The notes beneath the pieces were generated by a model. The model was given only the letters and a program-made list of their open reading frames with translations. It was not told the origin of the DNA and searched no databases. Shown here in pieces: positions 62,880 to 64,000 of a DNA stretch of 64,000 nucleotides. Position 1 is the stretch's first letter; the number at the start of each line of letters is the position of its first letter. This DNA is from Stenotrophomonas sp046736075 (GTDB lineage: Bacteria > Pseudomonadota > Gammaproteobacteria > Xanthomonadales > Xanthomonadaceae), in assembly GCF_046736075.1 (NCBI RefSeq), contig NZ_CP177163.1, positions 4,278,001 to 4,342,000 on the forward strand. Direction: 5' to 3'. The translations under genes were made by a program, and so were the position numbers.

Positions 62880-63295
62880 CAGGCACCCGCCGTGGCGGGC
62901 TGGCGCTGGTCGTGCGGGATCGCATTCCAGGCGGCGTCGATCTCGGTGAGCAGCTGCAGGGCTTCCTGCAGGGCGCTGGCATCGTTGTGCAGGTTGGCTT
63001 CGGTCAGGCGCTGCATGACGTAGTCGTACAGGGCCGACAGGTTGCCGGCGATCTCGCCACCGGCTTCATGGTCCAGCGAGCCGTTGAGGTGGCCCACGAT
63101 GGCGCAGGCTTCGCCGATGGCCTTGCCCTTGCGGGCCTGGTCGTTGCGTTCGAGGCAGGCTTCGGCCAGGCGGATGCGCTCGCAGGCACCGGACAGCAGC
63201 AGGGCCACCAGTTTGTGCGGATCGGCGTCGGTCACGGCGGTGGATACGCCGACTTTGCGGTACTGCTCTGCATACTGACGGCTGGAACCGTACAT
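62879..63295 (-). CDS. fliS: FliS, flagellin chaperone
   Basis: This 138-aa FliS has the family start MYGSSRQYAEQYRKVGV and the DPHKLVALLLSGACERI helix, then AIVGHLNGSLDHEAGGEIAGNLSALYDYVMQRL. It binds the C-terminus of flagellin before export. The sigma-28 site is ~110 nt upstream, giving a leader that contains a SMAG hairpin. Confidence 0.94.
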   Translation of the reverse strand: MYGSSRQYAEQYRKVGVSTAVTDADPHKLVALLLSGACERIRLAEACLERNDQARKGKAIGEACAIVGHLNGSLDHEAGGEIAGNLSALYDYVMQRLTEANLHNDASALQEALQLLTEIDAAWNAIPHDQRQPATAGA

Positions 63296-63343
63296 TCGAA
63301 GTGTCTCCTCTGTTCCTGGGGCCGCCGCGTGCGGTGGCCCTCG

Positions 63344-63367
63344 GTAGCGCCGGGCTCTGCCCGGCGA
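63344..63367 (+). repeat. SMAG-type palindrome in the fliS leader
   Basis: GTAGCGCCGGGCTCTGCCCGGC has a GTAG tip and a GCCGGGC/GCCCGGC stem. It sits between the sigma-28 site and the fliS start, so it would be part of the 5' leader. Confidence 0.7.
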
Positions 63368-63404
63368 GCCCGCCGCTCAGGTCGAGCAGCGGGTGATGCC
63401 ATGA

Positions 63405-63432
63405 ATATCGGCGTTGCAGCGCTGAAACTTGA
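63405..63432 (-). promoter_or_regulatory. Sigma-28 promoter of the fliS operon
   Basis: Minus strand TCAAGTTT-N12-GCCGATAT, a strong match apart from one extra spacer base. It lies 20 bp past the fliD stop. Confidence 0.75.
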
Positions 63433-63452
63433 GCGCTGCGGCGCGGCCGCCC

Positions 63453-64000
63453 TCAGCTGTTCTTCTTGGCCAGCTGCTGGCTCAGGTTGTCGCTGGTGGT
63501 CTGCATCTGGGTCACCAGCGTTTCCATCGCGGTGAACTGCTTGGTGTAACGCGTGGAGACCTGTTCCATGCGGGCATCCAGGGCATCCAGGCGCTTCTCC
63601 AGGTCCTTGATCTGCTTGTTCAAGGTGTTGGTGCGCTGGGTGATGGTGCCGGTTTCCTTGTCCAGGTTGCTCTTCAGCAGCGCGTCCATCGAGGCGCCGA
63701 TGATGCCCTGCTTGCCGAACAGGTCGGCGACCGAATCGGGGTCCTTGCCGATCGCCGTTTCCATCTTGCTGCTGTCCAGGCTCAGGCTGCCGTCGGCGGC
63801 CAGGGTGACGCCCATCGCCTTCAGCCCGTTGATGTTGCTGCTGAACTGGCTGCGCAGCTGCTGCTGCAGGCCGCGCACCATCGCATCGCCGGTCAGCGCC
63901 GAGGCGGTCTTGGTTTCGGCGTTGTACGCGCTGGACGACTTCAGCGCCGAGTTGATGGCGTTGTAGGCGGCCACGAAGGCCTGCATGTCGGTCTTGAGCG
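63453..64000 (-). CDS. fliD: FliD, filament cap protein (C-terminal part)
   Basis: About 181 residues of the FliD C-terminal domain are visible. They include AFVAAYNAINSALKSSSAYN, MGVTLAADGSLSLDSSKME, DLFGKQGIIG and the terminal coiled coil (INKQ/DLEKRLDALDARMEQVSTRYTKQFTAMETLV in parts). The frame continues past the window edge. FliD caps the filament and aids flagellin folding. Gene order fliD-fliS-fliT-like is classical. Confidence 0.93.
   Translation of the reverse strand, partial: LKTDMQAFVAAYNAINSALKSSSAYNAETKTASALTGDAMVRGLQQQLRSQFSSNINGLKAMGVTLAADGSLSLDSSKMETAIGKDPDSVADLFGKQGIIGASMDALLKSNLDKETGTITQRTNTLNKQIKDLEKRLDALDARMEQVSTRYTKQFTAMETLVTQMQTTSDNLSQQLAKKNS

Overview
This window looks like a Stenotrophomonas (Lysobacteraceae/Xanthomonadaceae) chromosome. 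The evidence is the high GC content, an rpf (diffusible signal factor) locus next to acnA/acnB, a very large polar-flagellum/chemotaxis cluster with a dedicated rpoN-vemR-fleQ module, and many small GTAG-tipped palindromes of the SMAG type (S. maltophilia GTAG repeats). I saw no rRNA, tRNA, CRISPR array or insertion sequence. Species assignment is inference; no search was run.

Layout: 1-4000 holds the 3' end of rpfC (+), a small secreted hypothetical protein, rpfF and rpfB (both -). Intrinsic terminators follow rpfF and rpfB, so they can be separate units. 4230-11161 holds a secreted hypothetical, acnA (-), a VapBC-type toxin-antitoxin pair (+) and acnB (+). 11180-40000 is the chemotaxis/motility half, all on the minus strand. 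In transcription order it reads flhB-flhA-flhF-flhG-fliA-cheY-cheZ-cheA(2), motC-motD-ParC-like-ParP-like, STAS-cheY-cheA(1), a receptor, YcgR, cheW, an OB-fold protein with a second receptor, and a third receptor-cheR-cheD-cheB. 46509-64000 is the structural half: fliD(partial), fliS, FliT-like, tPilZ-like, fsnR-like, rpoN-vemR-fleQ, fliEFGHIJK and fliLMNOPQR.

The accessory element is at about 40187-44135, between flhB and fliR. It is a plus-strand type VI secretion effector island: PAAR tip, DUF4123 adaptor, Tox-REase-5-like nuclease effector, immunity protein, then an orphan second toxin C-terminus with its own immunity gene. An MHYT-GGDEF-EAL gene faces it. A 93-bp copy of the 3' end of that GGDEF-EAL gene lies between the two toxin/immunity units. 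It is a visible scar of how the island grew.

Regulation can be read in part. GG-N10-GC (sigma-54) sites precede fliE, fliL and flhB. The flhB site is built into a pentanucleotide repeat. Sigma-28 (FliA) sites of the form TMAAGNNN-N11-GCCGATAN precede motC, the STAS-cheY-cheA operon, cheW, ycgR, the OB-fold/receptor pair, receptor 1 and fliS. This fits a hierarchy RpoN/FleQ -> basal body genes and fliA -> chemotaxis, stator and late genes, with c-di-GMP entering through YcgR, a tPilZ-like protein, possibly FleQ, and the MHYT-GGDEF-EAL enzyme.
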